Positions 1 through 8,008 are shown, counted from the stretch's first letter. The stretch is 13,655 bases of DNA from an uncultured Collinsella sp. (GCA_900555745.1 USMH01000010.1:1-13655), one strand, 5' to 3'. Notes: generated by a model not told the origin, from the sequence alone. Translations and numbers: made by a program.

Positions 1-47
1 GAGATTAGCGAGTGTCTCGTGGGCTCGGAGATGTGTATAAGAGACAG
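1..47. other. Illumina Nextera P7 adapter remnant (artefact, not genomic)
   Basis: Positions 29-47 are the 19-base Tn5 mosaic end AGATGTGTATAAGAGACAG. With 14-28 they form the complete 34-base Nextera read-2 transposase adapter. Bases 6-13 (TAGCGAGT) occupy the i7 index slot and, from memory, match Nextera XT index N716. Bases 1-5 (GAGAT) are the last bases of the P7 primer. The order P7 tail, index, adapter, insert is exactly that of a library molecule. This was left in by incomplete trimming and assembled onto the contig end. Genomic sequence starts at 48. Confidence 0.97.
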
Positions 48-1277
48 GTCGAGGAGGGCTTGGGCGGTGTTGGCGGCGCAGTCGCGTGAGTCGATGATGT
101 AGTCGGCCCAGGCGCGGTAGCGCGGCATGCGCTGTTCCGCCAGCTTTTCGATGCCGTCGCGGGCGGTGATGGGGCGGCCCTTGTGGGCGAGCTCTTCGAG
201 CTTGCGGTTGAGCATCACGATTTGGCTGTTCTGGTGCAGCAGCGGATAGTTCTCGTCACGCGTGACTATGCCGCCGCCGGTTGAGAGCACCAGGCCGCTG
301 CGCTTGGAGATGTCGGCCAGCGCCGCCGTCTCCTGCTCGCGGAAGGTTGCCTCGCCGCGCTCGACGATATAGTCGGCGCAGGGCATGCCCAGGTGCTCCT
401 CAAGCGCTCGGTCCAAGTCGATGTGCTCGCGACCCGTGAGCAGGGCGATCTGCTCGCCCACGCGGGTCTTGCCCGAACCCGGCATGCCGATCAGGGCAAT
501 GTTTTGCTCGCGGCGAGACAGACGCTCTGTTACGTCCAAGATGCGCTTGCGCGGGGTGACTTGGCCGGTATAGCGCCCGACGGCCTGTGCCGCTTGGGCC
601 ACGAGCATCAGCAGGCCGCCGATGCAGAGGATACCGCGGCGCTCGGCCTCGAGCATCAGGCCCGTGCGGGCGGGGTTGTAGACAATGTCGATAACGCCTT
701 CGAGCGCATCGAGCCCTTCGAGCGTGCAAGGCGCGTCGGGGCAATGGGGGAACATGCCGGCGGGCGTGCAGTTGACGAGTAGGGCGGCGTCGGACTGCTG
801 CGCGATGTTGCCGTAGTTGACCTCGCTCGTGCGGCCCACGGGCACCACGGTGGCGCCAAGGTCGCCGAGCACCATGCTTGCCGTGGTGCCGGCACCACCG
901 GTAGCGCCAAGCACGAGGACCTTCTTGCCGGTAACCTCAACCCCCAGCTCCTCGACCAGGCACTGAAAACCAAAGTAGTCGGTGTTGTCGCCGCGCAGGC
1001 GCCCGTCGGGCAGGCGCGTGATGGTGTTGACGTTGCCCATGCGCTCGGCGAGCGGGCTCAGCTCGTCCAGGTAGTTCATGACGGCGCGTTTGTAGGGGAT
1101 GGTCACGTTGGTGCCTTCCCACTCGTTGCCGGTCATAAAGGCCGAGAGGTCCTCGGGCTCGCGCTCAAATCGCACGTACTCGAGCCCAGCGAGCTCTTTG
1201 TAGATGGTCGGGGTGTAGCTGTGGCCCAGCACGCGGCCCAGCACGCCGTAGGGGCGGGTTGCGGCGGTATCGGTCAT
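48..1277 (-). CDS. aroE: Shikimate dehydrogenase / shikimate kinase fusion, 3' end truncated
   Basis: Bifunctional enzyme: NADPH-dependent reduction of 3-dehydroshikimate to shikimate, then ATP-dependent phosphorylation to shikimate-3-phosphate. Genomic sequence encodes 410 residues. The dehydrogenase half (about 1-250) has a shikimate-binding GHSYTP (18-23), NVTIPYK with catalytic Lys63, GDNTD ending in catalytic Asp100, a glycine-rich nucleotide loop at 124-132 and VNCTPAGM. The kinase half (about 255 on) has the P-loop GMPGSGKT (264-271), DxD (Asp287, Asp289), FRxxE with Arg313, the GGG motif (334-336), lid Arg368 and RMPRY (Arg383). All key residues of both enzymes are present, so both are probably active. 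The start is ATG 1277, directly after the pheA stop, with GGAGG inside the end of pheA (1286-1290). Perhaps 15-20 C-terminal residues are missing, because the contig ends in adapter; no stop codon is present. The kinase half could be named aroK or aroL. Confidence 0.93.
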
Positions 1278-2423
1278 CTAGAGCACCTCCGTGTAGCTGC
1301 CAAAGTAGGTGAAGCTCTCACACACGTCGTCGATCGAATCGAGCAGGTCGTCGAGGGCCTTGCTGCCAAAGGGGCAGTCCAGGTCAAAGTAGAACATAAA
1401 CTCAAAGTCGCGACCGGGGATGGGGCGGCTCTCGAGCTTGATGAGGTTGATGTTGAGTGCGTAGAAGCGCTCGAGCACGCGATAGAGGGCGCCCGGCTCG
1501 TTGGCCGTGGTGATCATGAGCGAGGTACGGTTGGCGCCGGGGTAGACGCGCGGCTCGCGGCTGATGACGACAAAGCGCGTGTAGTTGTTGTCCGAGTCTT
1601 GGATATTGGGCTCCAGCACCTCGAGGCCATACAGCGTGGCACAGCTGCGCGAGGCGATGGCGGCGACGTCGGTGCGCTCGGAGTTGGCGACCATCTCGGC
1701 CGACATGGCCGTGTTTGGGTACTTGGTGGCGTGCAGGTCGTGGGACTCGATAAAGCCGGCACACTGGGCAATGGCTTGGCCGTGGCTGTAGACCTCGCGC
1801 ACGTCGGCGAGCTTGGTGCCGGGCTTGACGAGCAAGTTGTGGTCGATCTTGAGGCGAAGCGAGCGCACGATGTGGAAGTCGAACTGGGCGAGCAGGTCGT
1901 AGACGGCGTTGACCGAGCCGGCGGTAGAGTTCTCGATGGGCAGCACGCCAAACTCGCAGAAGCCGTCGCGCACAGCGCGCATAACGCCTTCGAAGGTCTC
2001 GAAAAACGCGATGTCGGGCACGTCGAAGAGTTTGCACGCGGCGATTTGGCTGTAGGCACCTTCGACGCCCTGGCAGGCGACGGTTGCCGTCTGGGGGAAG
2101 GGTGTGTCAAAGGCTGCGGCCATGGCATGGGCCTTTTGCGACACCGTGATGCCCTTGAGCTCGTTGATGTAGCGCTGCTGCTCGGCCTTGCTCATGCTCA
2201 TGAGGAGACGGAACAGGGTGATGGTCTGCGCCTCGTAGCGCTCGGGCGCGCGGCTGGCGAGGTTGTTGAGCTTGGAGCGCTCACGGGCGGGGTCGAAGAC
2301 GGCCTTGCCCATCTCGATTTTTGACTTGGCTACCTCGGTGGCAATGTCCATTCGCTCGACAAAGCTGTTGAGGAGCGTGGTGTCGATGCCATCGATGGCC
2401 TGGCGGATGTCAGCAAGGTCCAT
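1278..2423 (-). CDS. pheA: Bifunctional chorismate mutase / prephenate dehydratase (P-protein)
   Basis: Converts chorismate to prephenate and then to phenylpyruvate, the committed branch to phenylalanine; cytoplasmic, 381 residues. The N-terminal AroQ-type chorismate mutase (about 1-88) shows Arg7, Arg24, Lys35 and Arg47-Glu48 at expected active-site positions. The prephenate dehydratase domain (about 112-290) has IENS (163-166) and the catalytic YTRF (281-284); the usual SHPQA reads SHGQA (213-217). The C-terminal ACT domain (about 299-375) carries GALY (311-314) and ESRP (331-334), the phenylalanine-binding motifs, so feedback inhibition by Phe is expected from the family. I chose ATG 2423: the domain begins at once and AAAGGGG lies just upstream (2429-2435). 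The frame stays open to 2675, but that stretch overlaps aroC and has no domain character. It is the only chorismate mutase in the window. Confidence 0.96.
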   Translation of the reverse strand: MDLADIRQAIDGIDTTLLNSFVERMDIATEVAKSKIEMGKAVFDPARERSKLNNLASRAPERYEAQTITLFRLLMSMSKAEQQRYINELKGITVSQKAHAMAAAFDTPFPQTATVACQGVEGAYSQIAACKLFDVPDIAFFETFEGVMRAVRDGFCEFGVLPIENSTAGSVNAVYDLLAQFDFHIVRSLRLKIDHNLLVKPGTKLADVREVYSHGQAIAQCAGFIESHDLHATKYPNTAMSAEMVANSERTDVAAIASRSCATLYGLEVLEPNIQDSDNNYTRFVVISREPRVYPGANRTSLMITTANEPGALYRVLERFYALNINLIKLESRPIPGRDFEFMFYFDLDCPFGSKALDDLLDSIDDVCESFTYFGSYTEVL

Positions 2424-2476
2424 GGAGGCCCCTTTCACGTAACGGCTGAGTTGGCAGGCAACCCAGGTGAGTCGGG

Positions 2477-3574
2477 TTAGAGCTGGGCGGCGTCCTCGAG
2501 GAGAGCGTCCCAGATGGCGAGGGCGGCGGCTGCTTCGGCTACGGGGACGGCTCGGGGGACGATGCAGGGATCGTGGCGGCCGTGGATCGAGAGCTCGGCA
2601 TTTTCCATGGCGTCCATGTCTACGGTCTGCTGCTCGCGGCCAATCGAGGGCGTTGGCTTTACGGCCATGCGCCACATGACGGGCGCGCCGGTCGAAATAC
2701 CGCCCAGGATGCCGCCGGCGTTGTTGGACTCAACCTCGATCTCGCCGGTCTCGGCGTCGATGCGATACGGATCGTTGTTCTCGCTGCCGCGCATGGCGGC
2801 CACGGCAAAGCCCATGCCAAACTCCACGCCCTTTACGGCGGGAATGCCAAACGCGATTTGCGCGATGCGGTTCTCGATGCCGTCGAACATGGGGTCGCCG
2901 ATGCCCGCGGGAAGCCCGTAAATGCCGCACTCCACGATGCCGCCGATGCTGTCGAGCTCGTCGCGCGCGGCAAGAATCTCCTCGCGCATGCGGCCGGCTG
3001 CGGCGGCGTCAATGCACGGCAGATCGTTCGTAAGGATCGCCTTGCGGTCGGCCTCGCGATAGACCATGTCGTCCATGGGCAGGTCGGAGATGCCGCCGAT
3101 CTGCGCCACATGCGCCATCACCCGAATGCCGCGGGCCTCGAGTGCCTGCAGCGCGATGCTGCCGGCGATGCATAGAGGGGCCGTCAGACGGCCGGAGAAG
3201 TGCCCGCCGCCGGCGACGTCGTGCATGTTGTGGTACTTCACACGCGCCGGAAAGTCTGCGTGCCCGGGGCGGGGCTTGCGGCGCAGCTCGGAATAGTCCT
3301 TGGAGCGCGTGTTGGTGTTCTCGATAATCGCGGCGATGGGCGCGCCGGTGGTATGTCCATCGACCACACCGGCGATGATGTGGGCGGCGTCGGCCTCGCG
3401 GCGCTTGGTTGTGGTCTCGTCGCGACCGGGGGCGCGACGGTCCAAAAAGGCCTGCAGCGCTTCCTGGTCCACGGCGATGCCCGCCGGGATGCCATCGAGC
3501 GAGCAGCCGATAGCGGGGGAGTGCGACTGGCCGAAGATGCTTAAGTGTAAGACGTTGCCAAAGGTCGAGGACAT
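2477..3574 (-). CDS. aroC: Chorismate synthase
   Basis: Catalyses loss of phosphate from 5-enolpyruvylshikimate-3-phosphate to give chorismate, using reduced FMN as a catalytic cofactor. Length 365 residues, normal for the family. Visible signatures: GQSHSPAIG near the N-terminus (15-23, His18), RRPG-type FMN contact RPGHADF (102-108, His105), GGGHFSGR (122-129), SNNAGGILGG (283-292), KPTPSI (306-311) and GRHDP (332-336) with the acidic residue used in catalysis. The usual FGESHG signature is changed to GQSHSP, the His being kept. Start ATG 3574 lies one base beyond the aroA stop, and its strong GAGGAGG ribosome site sits in the last codons of aroA, so translation is probably coupled. A 53-base gap separates it from pheA, the largest gap in the operon; I saw no convincing terminator in it. 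Confidence 0.97.
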   Translation of the reverse strand: MSSTFGNVLHLSIFGQSHSPAIGCSLDGIPAGIAVDQEALQAFLDRRAPGRDETTTKRREADAAHIIAGVVDGHTTGAPIAAIIENTNTRSKDYSELRRKPRPGHADFPARVKYHNMHDVAGGGHFSGRLTAPLCIAGSIALQALEARGIRVMAHVAQIGGISDLPMDDMVYREADRKAILTNDLPCIDAAAAGRMREEILAARDELDSIGGIVECGIYGLPAGIGDPMFDGIENRIAQIAFGIPAVKGVEFGMGFAVAAMRGSENNDPYRIDAETGEIEVESNNAGGILGGISTGAPVMWRMAVKPTPSIGREQQTVDMDAMENAELSIHGRHDPCIVPRAVPVAEAAAALAIWDALLEDAAQL

Positions 3575-3575
3575 G

Positions 3576-4895
3576 CTATTCCTCCTCGAGCGTGACCTTG
3601 CCGCCCAGCAGGCGGTAGTGGTCGAAGAAATCGGGATAGGACTTGTTGACGGCCTCGGCGCCGTGGATCACGACCTCGCCGGTGGCGCGGCTCGCGGCGA
3701 TGGCGGCCATCATGGCGATGCGGTGGTCGTTGTGCGAATCGACCTCGCCGTCGGTGAAGGCATCGACACCCTTGATGATGAGGTCATCGCCGGCAATGCG
3801 CACCTGCGCGCCAAGCGCGGTGAGCTCGCGGGTGGTGGTGGTCAGGCGGTCGGATTCCTTGATACGCAGACGGGCGCAATCGCGGATAAAGGTGCGACCC
3901 TGTGCCAGCGAGGCCACGGCCGAGATAACAGGCACCAGGTCGGGAATGTCGTGGGCGCTCATCTCAAATCCGGCAAGTTTGTCGGACTGCACGGTGGCGG
4001 CGTTGGTGGAGCGCACGATACGGGCGCCAAAGCGCGAAAGCGCGGCAAGCACGTTGCGGTCGCCCTGTGCGGAGCTCAGCGACACGCCCTCGACGGTGAT
4101 GGGGTCGGAGCCGATGGCGCCGGCGCACAGCCAAAAGGCAGCGTTGGACCAGTCGCCCTCGACGGCCACGTTGCCGGGCGTGCGATACGAGCCACTGCTC
4201 ACGCGGAAGTTCGTGACCTCGGGCTGACCGTCCTTGGCGGGAATGCGCTCGACGTTGACCTCAACGCCAAAGGCCTTCATGGCCTGGATCGTTAGGTTGA
4301 TGTAGGGGCGGCTCTCAATGAGGCCGGTCACCTGCACGCAGGAGGGCTGAGCGAGCAACGGGGCTGCCAGCAGCAGGCCGGAGATATACTGCGAGCTTAC
4401 GTTGCCCGGCAGCACAAAGGTGCCCGGGCGCATGCGTCCGCTCGTCTTGAGCGGAAAACCGCCCAGACCCTGTAGGTCGCAGCCGGCGGCGATGATCTCG
4501 TCCGAGAGCGGCGAGAGCGGGCGGGCGCCCAGGCGGCCCTGGCCCACGAAGGTGGCATCCGCACCCAGCGCGCAGGCGACGGGCAGCATAAAGCGCAGCG
4601 TGGAGCCACTTTCACCGCAGTCGAGCGTGCCGCCGGCAAGGGCCTTGAGCAGACCGAACTCAACACTCTTCATAGTGGGATGGACCTGGAAGCCATCCTC
4701 GACGGTCTCGATGCGAGCACCCAGGGCCGTAAGGCAACGCACCGTAGCCTCGATGTCGGCGCAGGTGGTGTTACAGGCGACGTGTGTCTCGCCGTTGGCA
4801 AGCGCAGCGCAGATGATCAGGCGATGTGCCATCGACTTGGACGCGATGGCGGGAACGGTGCCCTTGAGCGGGGACGGGGTGATGCGGGCTAGCAT
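3576..4895 (-). CDS. aroA: EPSP synthase (3-phosphoshikimate 1-carboxyvinyltransferase)
   Basis: Transfers the enolpyruvyl group of PEP to shikimate-3-phosphate; the target of glyphosate. Length 439 residues, typical. Motifs in order: ASKSMAHR (18-25; Lys20 and Arg25 bind substrate), CGESGSTLRF (93-102, the PEP/glyphosate loop), SSQY (167-170), DLVP with Asp319, the general base, LRIKESDR (343-350), NDHRIAM (389-395, Arg392) and NKSYPDF (417-423, Lys418). The PEP loop differs from the NAGTAMRP form of the E. coli enzyme. The start ATG 4895 overlaps the end of aroB by 7 bases (4889-4895). The nearest ribosome site, AAGGGAG, is about 10 bases upstream inside aroB, so re-initiation after aroB is likely. 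Confidence 0.97.
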   Translation of the reverse strand: MLARITPSPLKGTVPAIASKSMAHRLIICAALANGETHVACNTTCADIEATVRCLTALGARIETVEDGFQVHPTMKSVEFGLLKALAGGTLDCGESGSTLRFMLPVACALGADATFVGQGRLGARPLSPLSDEIIAAGCDLQGLGGFPLKTSGRMRPGTFVLPGNVSSQYISGLLLAAPLLAQPSCVQVTGLIESRPYINLTIQAMKAFGVEVNVERIPAKDGQPEVTNFRVSSGSYRTPGNVAVEGDWSNAAFWLCAGAIGSDPITVEGVSLSSAQGDRNVLAALSRFGARIVRSTNAATVQSDKLAGFEMSAHDIPDLVPVISAVASLAQGRTFIRDCARLRIKESDRLTTTTRELTALGAQVRIAGDDLIIKGVDAFTDGEVDSHNDHRIAMMAAIAASRATGEVVIHGAEAVNKSYPDFFDHYRLLGGKVTLEEE

Positions 4896-5995
4896 GCGGA
4901 TGCGTCTCCCTTCTGGCCGAGGCCTTCGGAAATTAAATCATGGAAGGTGGAAAGCGGCGTGCGGTCGATGCTGCAGCGGCCAATGCCGTGCGGAATCACC
5001 AGGTCGATGGTGTCGCCCGCGCGTTTTTTGTCGTGGAGCGCCTCGGCAAAAACGGCGTCGGCATCTAGGTCGCAGCGGGTCTTGAGGCCATGGCGCGCGC
5101 AGAGCTCCTCGATACGACCGGGCAGTGCAGTATCGCAAACGCCGTGCAGGGCCGCGGCGCGCGTGATGATGCCCATGCCGATCGACACGCAGTTGCCGTG
5201 TCCGAGCTCAAAGTGCTCGCAGGCCTCGACGGCGTGTCCGGCGCTGTGTCCAAAGTTGAGGAGCTTGCGCTGGTTGGTCTCGCGCTCGTCGGCAACGACC
5301 ACGGCGCGCTTGATGTCGATATTGCGGGCGATGATGAGCGCTACGCGGGCCACATCGCGGTTGAGCAGCTCCAGCGTGAGCGGGGTCTTCTCCAGCTCGG
5401 CGAAGAGCTCGGGGTCGGCGATCACGGCGTGCTTGACGACCTCGCCGCAGCCGTCGGCGAACTGCTCAGGCGTTAGGGTGGCAAGGCATCCCACGTCGGC
5501 GATAACCACGCTCGGCTGCCAAAAGGCGCCGGCCAAGTTCTTGCCGGCAGCCAGGTCGATGGCGGTCTTGCCGCCCACCGACGAGTCCACCATGGCGAGC
5601 AGGCTCGTGGGGATCTGCACAAACTTGCAGCCACGCATGTAGGTGGCGGCCACAAAGCCGGCCACGTCGCCCACGACGCCGCCGCCGAGTGCCACGATCA
5701 CGTCGGAGCGCGAAAGCTCGTGCTCGGCCACAAACTCCAAAATGGCAACATAGGTTTCGGCGCGCTTATGGGCCTCGCCGGCCTCGAAGGTGCAGATACT
5801 CACTTCGTAGCCTGACGCCTCCAGGCTCTGCTTAACGGGCATCTGGTAGAGCGGGCCCACGTTGGTGTCCGTCACGATGACGGCCTTGGTGCCGCCGGCA
5901 GTGGCGCGCACGAGCGGTCCCGCCTGCTCCAGCAAAAACGTGCCAACATGCACCTGGTAGGGGCGTGCGGTGTCGATATCGATGGTAATCGCCAT
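4889..5995 (-). CDS. aroB: 3-dehydroquinate synthase
   Basis: Converts DAHP to 3-dehydroquinate, the second step of the shikimate pathway, with NAD+ and a divalent metal. Length 368 residues, normal. The NAD-binding GGGVVGD (104-110) is followed by GFVAATYMRG, then IPTSLLAMVDSSVGGK (128-143) and the metal-site glutamate in GCGEVVKHA (Glu185). The metal-binding histidines are in LNFGHSAGHA (His250) and LGHGN (His266). DKKRAGD (322-328) matches the family's C-terminal phosphate contact. Start ATG 5995 has a GAAAGGA ribosome site about 10 bases upstream. It lies 36 bases after tyrA and overlaps aroA by 7 bases, so it belongs to the same transcript. It is not fused to a kinase here; the kinase is on AroE instead. 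Confidence 0.97.
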   Translation of the reverse strand: MAITIDIDTARPYQVHVGTFLLEQAGPLVRATAGGTKAVIVTDTNVGPLYQMPVKQSLEASGYEVSICTFEAGEAHKRAETYVAILEFVAEHELSRSDVIVALGGGVVGDVAGFVAATYMRGCKFVQIPTSLLAMVDSSVGGKTAIDLAAGKNLAGAFWQPSVVIADVGCLATLTPEQFADGCGEVVKHAVIADPELFAELEKTPLTLELLNRDVARVALIIARNIDIKRAVVVADERETNQRKLLNFGHSAGHAVEACEHFELGHGNCVSIGMGIITRAAALHGVCDTALPGRIEELCARHGLKTRCDLDADAVFAEALHDKKRAGDTIDLVIPHGIGRCSIDRTPLSTFHDLISEGLGQKGDASAC

Positions 5996-6031
5996 AAGCT
6001 TCGGTCCTTTCGACCTGGCGTGATAGGTGGT

Positions 6032-6946
6032 CTAGTGGGAGGCCTCGTCGTCGAGTGCGCGCTTAATGCGGTCGCCCTCGGCAAGGAGATTCTCCAGATA
6101 GCGCTGGTCGCGGTCCTTAAGGGCGCGGCTGTAGGCGCCAAGCGACTCGATCAGGTGGTCGATTTCGAAGGCGAGCGCGTCGGCGTCGTCGATCATGAGC
6201 TCGGACCACATTTGCGGGTTGAGGTGCGCCACGCGGGTGAGATCGCGGTAGCTACCGGCCGAAAAGCCGTGGTGGACCTGGGCGGTCGGGCTCTTTACGT
6301 AGGCGTTGGACACCACGTGCGCAAGCTGGCTCGTGAAGGCGATGACGCGGTCGTGCTCGGCGGCGCTGGTCACGCTGAACTTGCCAAAGCCCAAGGGGCG
6401 CACCATCTCGCGCACCTGGCCCAAAAGCTCCAGTTTGAGCGCATCGTCCACCGCGGGCGGCACGAGCACGAGCGGTGCGTCCTGGAACAGGTCGGCGCGG
6501 GAATGCGCGTAGCCCGAGAACTGCGTGCCTGCCATGGGATGCGCGCCCACAAAGTAAAAACCGTGCTCGCGGGCAAGCTCAAAGGCGCGCTCGCACACGA
6601 TACCCTTGACGCCCACGGTGTCGATCACCACGGGGCCCATGATGGCCTCGGTGTCGGTGGCGTCGGCGAGTGCCCGGGCGTGCGCCTCGAGCCACTCGAT
6701 GCAGGCCTCGGGGTAGCATGCCAGGACGATGATGTCGCATTCGCCGAGCGTCTCGTCGTTGAGCTCGCCGGCAACGGTACCCATACTGGCGGCCGTCATG
6801 ACGTCGTCATCGGGGTCCCAGGCCAGCACGCGGACGCCCGCCTGCGCATAGCCGCGGGCAAAGCTGCCGCCGATGAGGCCCAGGCCCACGATGCCGGCGC
6901 ACTTGGGGCCACCCTGGTTAACGCGTGCGTTTCTCACCGTACCCAT
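6032..6946 (-). CDS. tyrA: Prephenate dehydrogenase
   Basis: Oxidative decarboxylation of prephenate to 4-hydroxyphenylpyruvate, the tyrosine branch; cytoplasmic, 304 residues. The Rossmann fold begins with GIVGLGLIGGSFAR (18-31). Asp44 at the end of strand two suggests NAD+ rather than NADP+. GAHPMAGT (134-141) contains the catalytic His136; SQLAHVV with His210 and GSYRDLTR (231-238) form the substrate pocket. There is no chorismate mutase domain and no ACT domain, so it depends on the PheA mutase, or on one elsewhere, for prephenate. Use of arogenate instead of prephenate cannot be excluded from sequence alone. Start ATG 6946 is three bases past the aroF stop, with AGGAG overlapping the end of aroF, indicating coupling. 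Confidence 0.95.
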   Translation of the reverse strand: MGTVRNARVNQGGPKCAGIVGLGLIGGSFARGYAQAGVRVLAWDPDDDVMTAASMGTVAGELNDETLGECDIIVLACYPEACIEWLEAHARALADATDTEAIMGPVVIDTVGVKGIVCERAFELAREHGFYFVGAHPMAGTQFSGYAHSRADLFQDAPLVLVPPAVDDALKLELLGQVREMVRPLGFGKFSVTSAAEHDRVIAFTSQLAHVVSNAYVKSPTAQVHHGFSAGSYRDLTRVAHLNPQMWSELMIDDADALAFEIDHLIESLGAYSRALKDRDQRYLENLLAEGDRIKRALDDEASH

Positions 6947-6949
6947 GGG

Positions 6950-7975
6950 CTACTCCTGAACGGTCTCTTGGCAGACGACCTCGCGGATGGCGCGGATGCG
7001 GCGCATGGTGTCGTCGAACTGGTCGGGGGTGAGGGCCTGAGCGCCGTCGGACCAAGCGTGGCTCGGGTCGTCGTGGACCTCGATCTCCAGACCGTTGGCG
7101 CCGCAGGCAGTCGCGGCGAGCGCCATGGGCTCAACATAGCGGGTGTAACCGGTGGCGTGGCTGGGGTCGGCGACGACGGGCAGGTGCGACAGGTGGTGCA
7201 GCACCGGCACGGCGTTGAGGTCGAAGGTGTTGCGGGTGCGGGTCTCGAAGGTGCGGATTCCGCGCTCGCACAGAATGACGTTATCGTTGCCCTCGCTCAT
7301 GATGTACTCGGCTGCCATAAGCAGCTCGTCGACGGTGCTGGACATGCCGCGCTTGAGCAGAATCGGGGTCTGCGTCTTGCCGACTTCCTTGAGCAGGGGG
7401 AAGTTCTGGGCGTTGCGGGCGCCAATCTGCATGACGTCGATCTTCTTGTCGAGGAAGACCTGCACGTCGCGCGGGTCCATGATCTCGGTGACGATCGGCA
7501 TGTCGAGCTCGGCGGATGCCTCGCACAGCAGGTCCAGGCCGGCGGGACCCATGCCCTGGTAGGCGTACGGGGAGGTGCGGGGCTTGTAGGCGCCGCCGCG
7601 CAGCATCGTGGCGCCGGCGGCCTTCACGCGGCGGGCGATGCGGATGAGGTTCTCGCCCTCGACGGAGCAGGGGCCGGCGATGACCTGGAACTGGTCGCCG
7701 CCGATCTTGACGTCGTGGCCGCAGTCGATGACGGAGTCCTCGGGGTGGAACTTGCGGTTGGCGCGCTTGAACGGCTCGGAGACGCGCTGTACGCGCTCGA
7801 CGACGTCCATGGACTCGAGCAGGAACGGGTCGATTTTGGTCGTGTCGCCCACCAAGCCGATGATGGTCTCGTTCTCGCCGCGCGAGACGTCGGTCTTGAG
7901 TCCTTTTTTCTCGATCCAGCTGACAATGTGGCTTACGGCTTCGTCACTGGCGCTCTGCTTTAAAATCGCAATCAT
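6950..7975 (-). CDS. aroF: 3-deoxy-7-phosphoheptulonate (DAHP) synthase, type I-beta
   Basis: First step of the shikimate pathway: condenses PEP with erythrose-4-phosphate. Length 341 residues. An N-terminal ferredoxin-like/ACT-like domain (about 1-50), as in Thermotoga-type enzymes, precedes the barrel; in that family it mediates feedback inhibition by aromatic amino acids. Barrel motifs: VIAGPCSVE (98-106, metal-binding Cys103), LRGGAYKPRTSPYAYQG (125-141), QIGARNAQNF (183-192), LLKRG (206-210), CERGIRTFE (236-244), ADPSHATG (269-276, His273), EIEVH (297-301, Glu299) and SDG (309-311, Asp310). I chose ATG 7975, with AGAGG six bases upstream. An in-frame ATG at 8023 lies inside a terminator-like hairpin, lacks a ribosome site and would add 16 residues with no counterpart in the family. 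It is the first gene of the operon. Confidence 0.97.
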   Translation of the reverse strand: MIAILKQSASDEAVSHIVSWIEKKGLKTDVSRGENETIIGLVGDTTKIDPFLLESMDVVERVQRVSEPFKRANRKFHPEDSVIDCGHDVKIGGDQFQVIAGPCSVEGENLIRIARRVKAAGATMLRGGAYKPRTSPYAYQGMGPAGLDLLCEASAELDMPIVTEIMDPRDVQVFLDKKIDVMQIGARNAQNFPLLKEVGKTQTPILLKRGMSSTVDELLMAAEYIMSEGNDNVILCERGIRTFETRTRNTFDLNAVPVLHHLSHLPVVADPSHATGYTRYVEPMALAATACGANGLEIEVHDDPSHAWSDGAQALTPDQFDDTMRRIRAIREVVCQETVQE

Positions 7976-7981
7976 GGTGTG

Positions 7982-7986
7982 CCTCT
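7982..7986 (-). promoter_or_regulatory. Ribosome binding site deciding the aroF start
   Basis: AGAGG on the minus strand, six bases before ATG 7975. It decides between this start and the upstream in-frame ATG at 8023, which has no such site. Confidence 0.75.
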
Positions 7987-8008
7987 CACCTCGATGGATA
8001 ACCCTTGC

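Noticed and set aside
1221..2324. 367-codon open frame on the plus strand
   Set aside because: Antisense shadow of pheA with no recognisable motif.
2424..2675. 84-codon upstream extension of pheA
   Set aside because: It overlaps aroC in another frame, is Arg/Pro-rich and precedes a complete chorismate mutase domain that starts at ATG 2423 with its own ribosome site.
3300..4295. 331-codon open frame on the plus strand
   Set aside because: Antisense to aroC and aroA; no motif or ribosome site.
5948..7963. 671-codon open frame on the plus strand
   Set aside because: Antisense to aroF and tyrA, with Gly/Val/Ala/His-rich low-information sequence and no domain; the minus-strand genes have full catalytic motifs.
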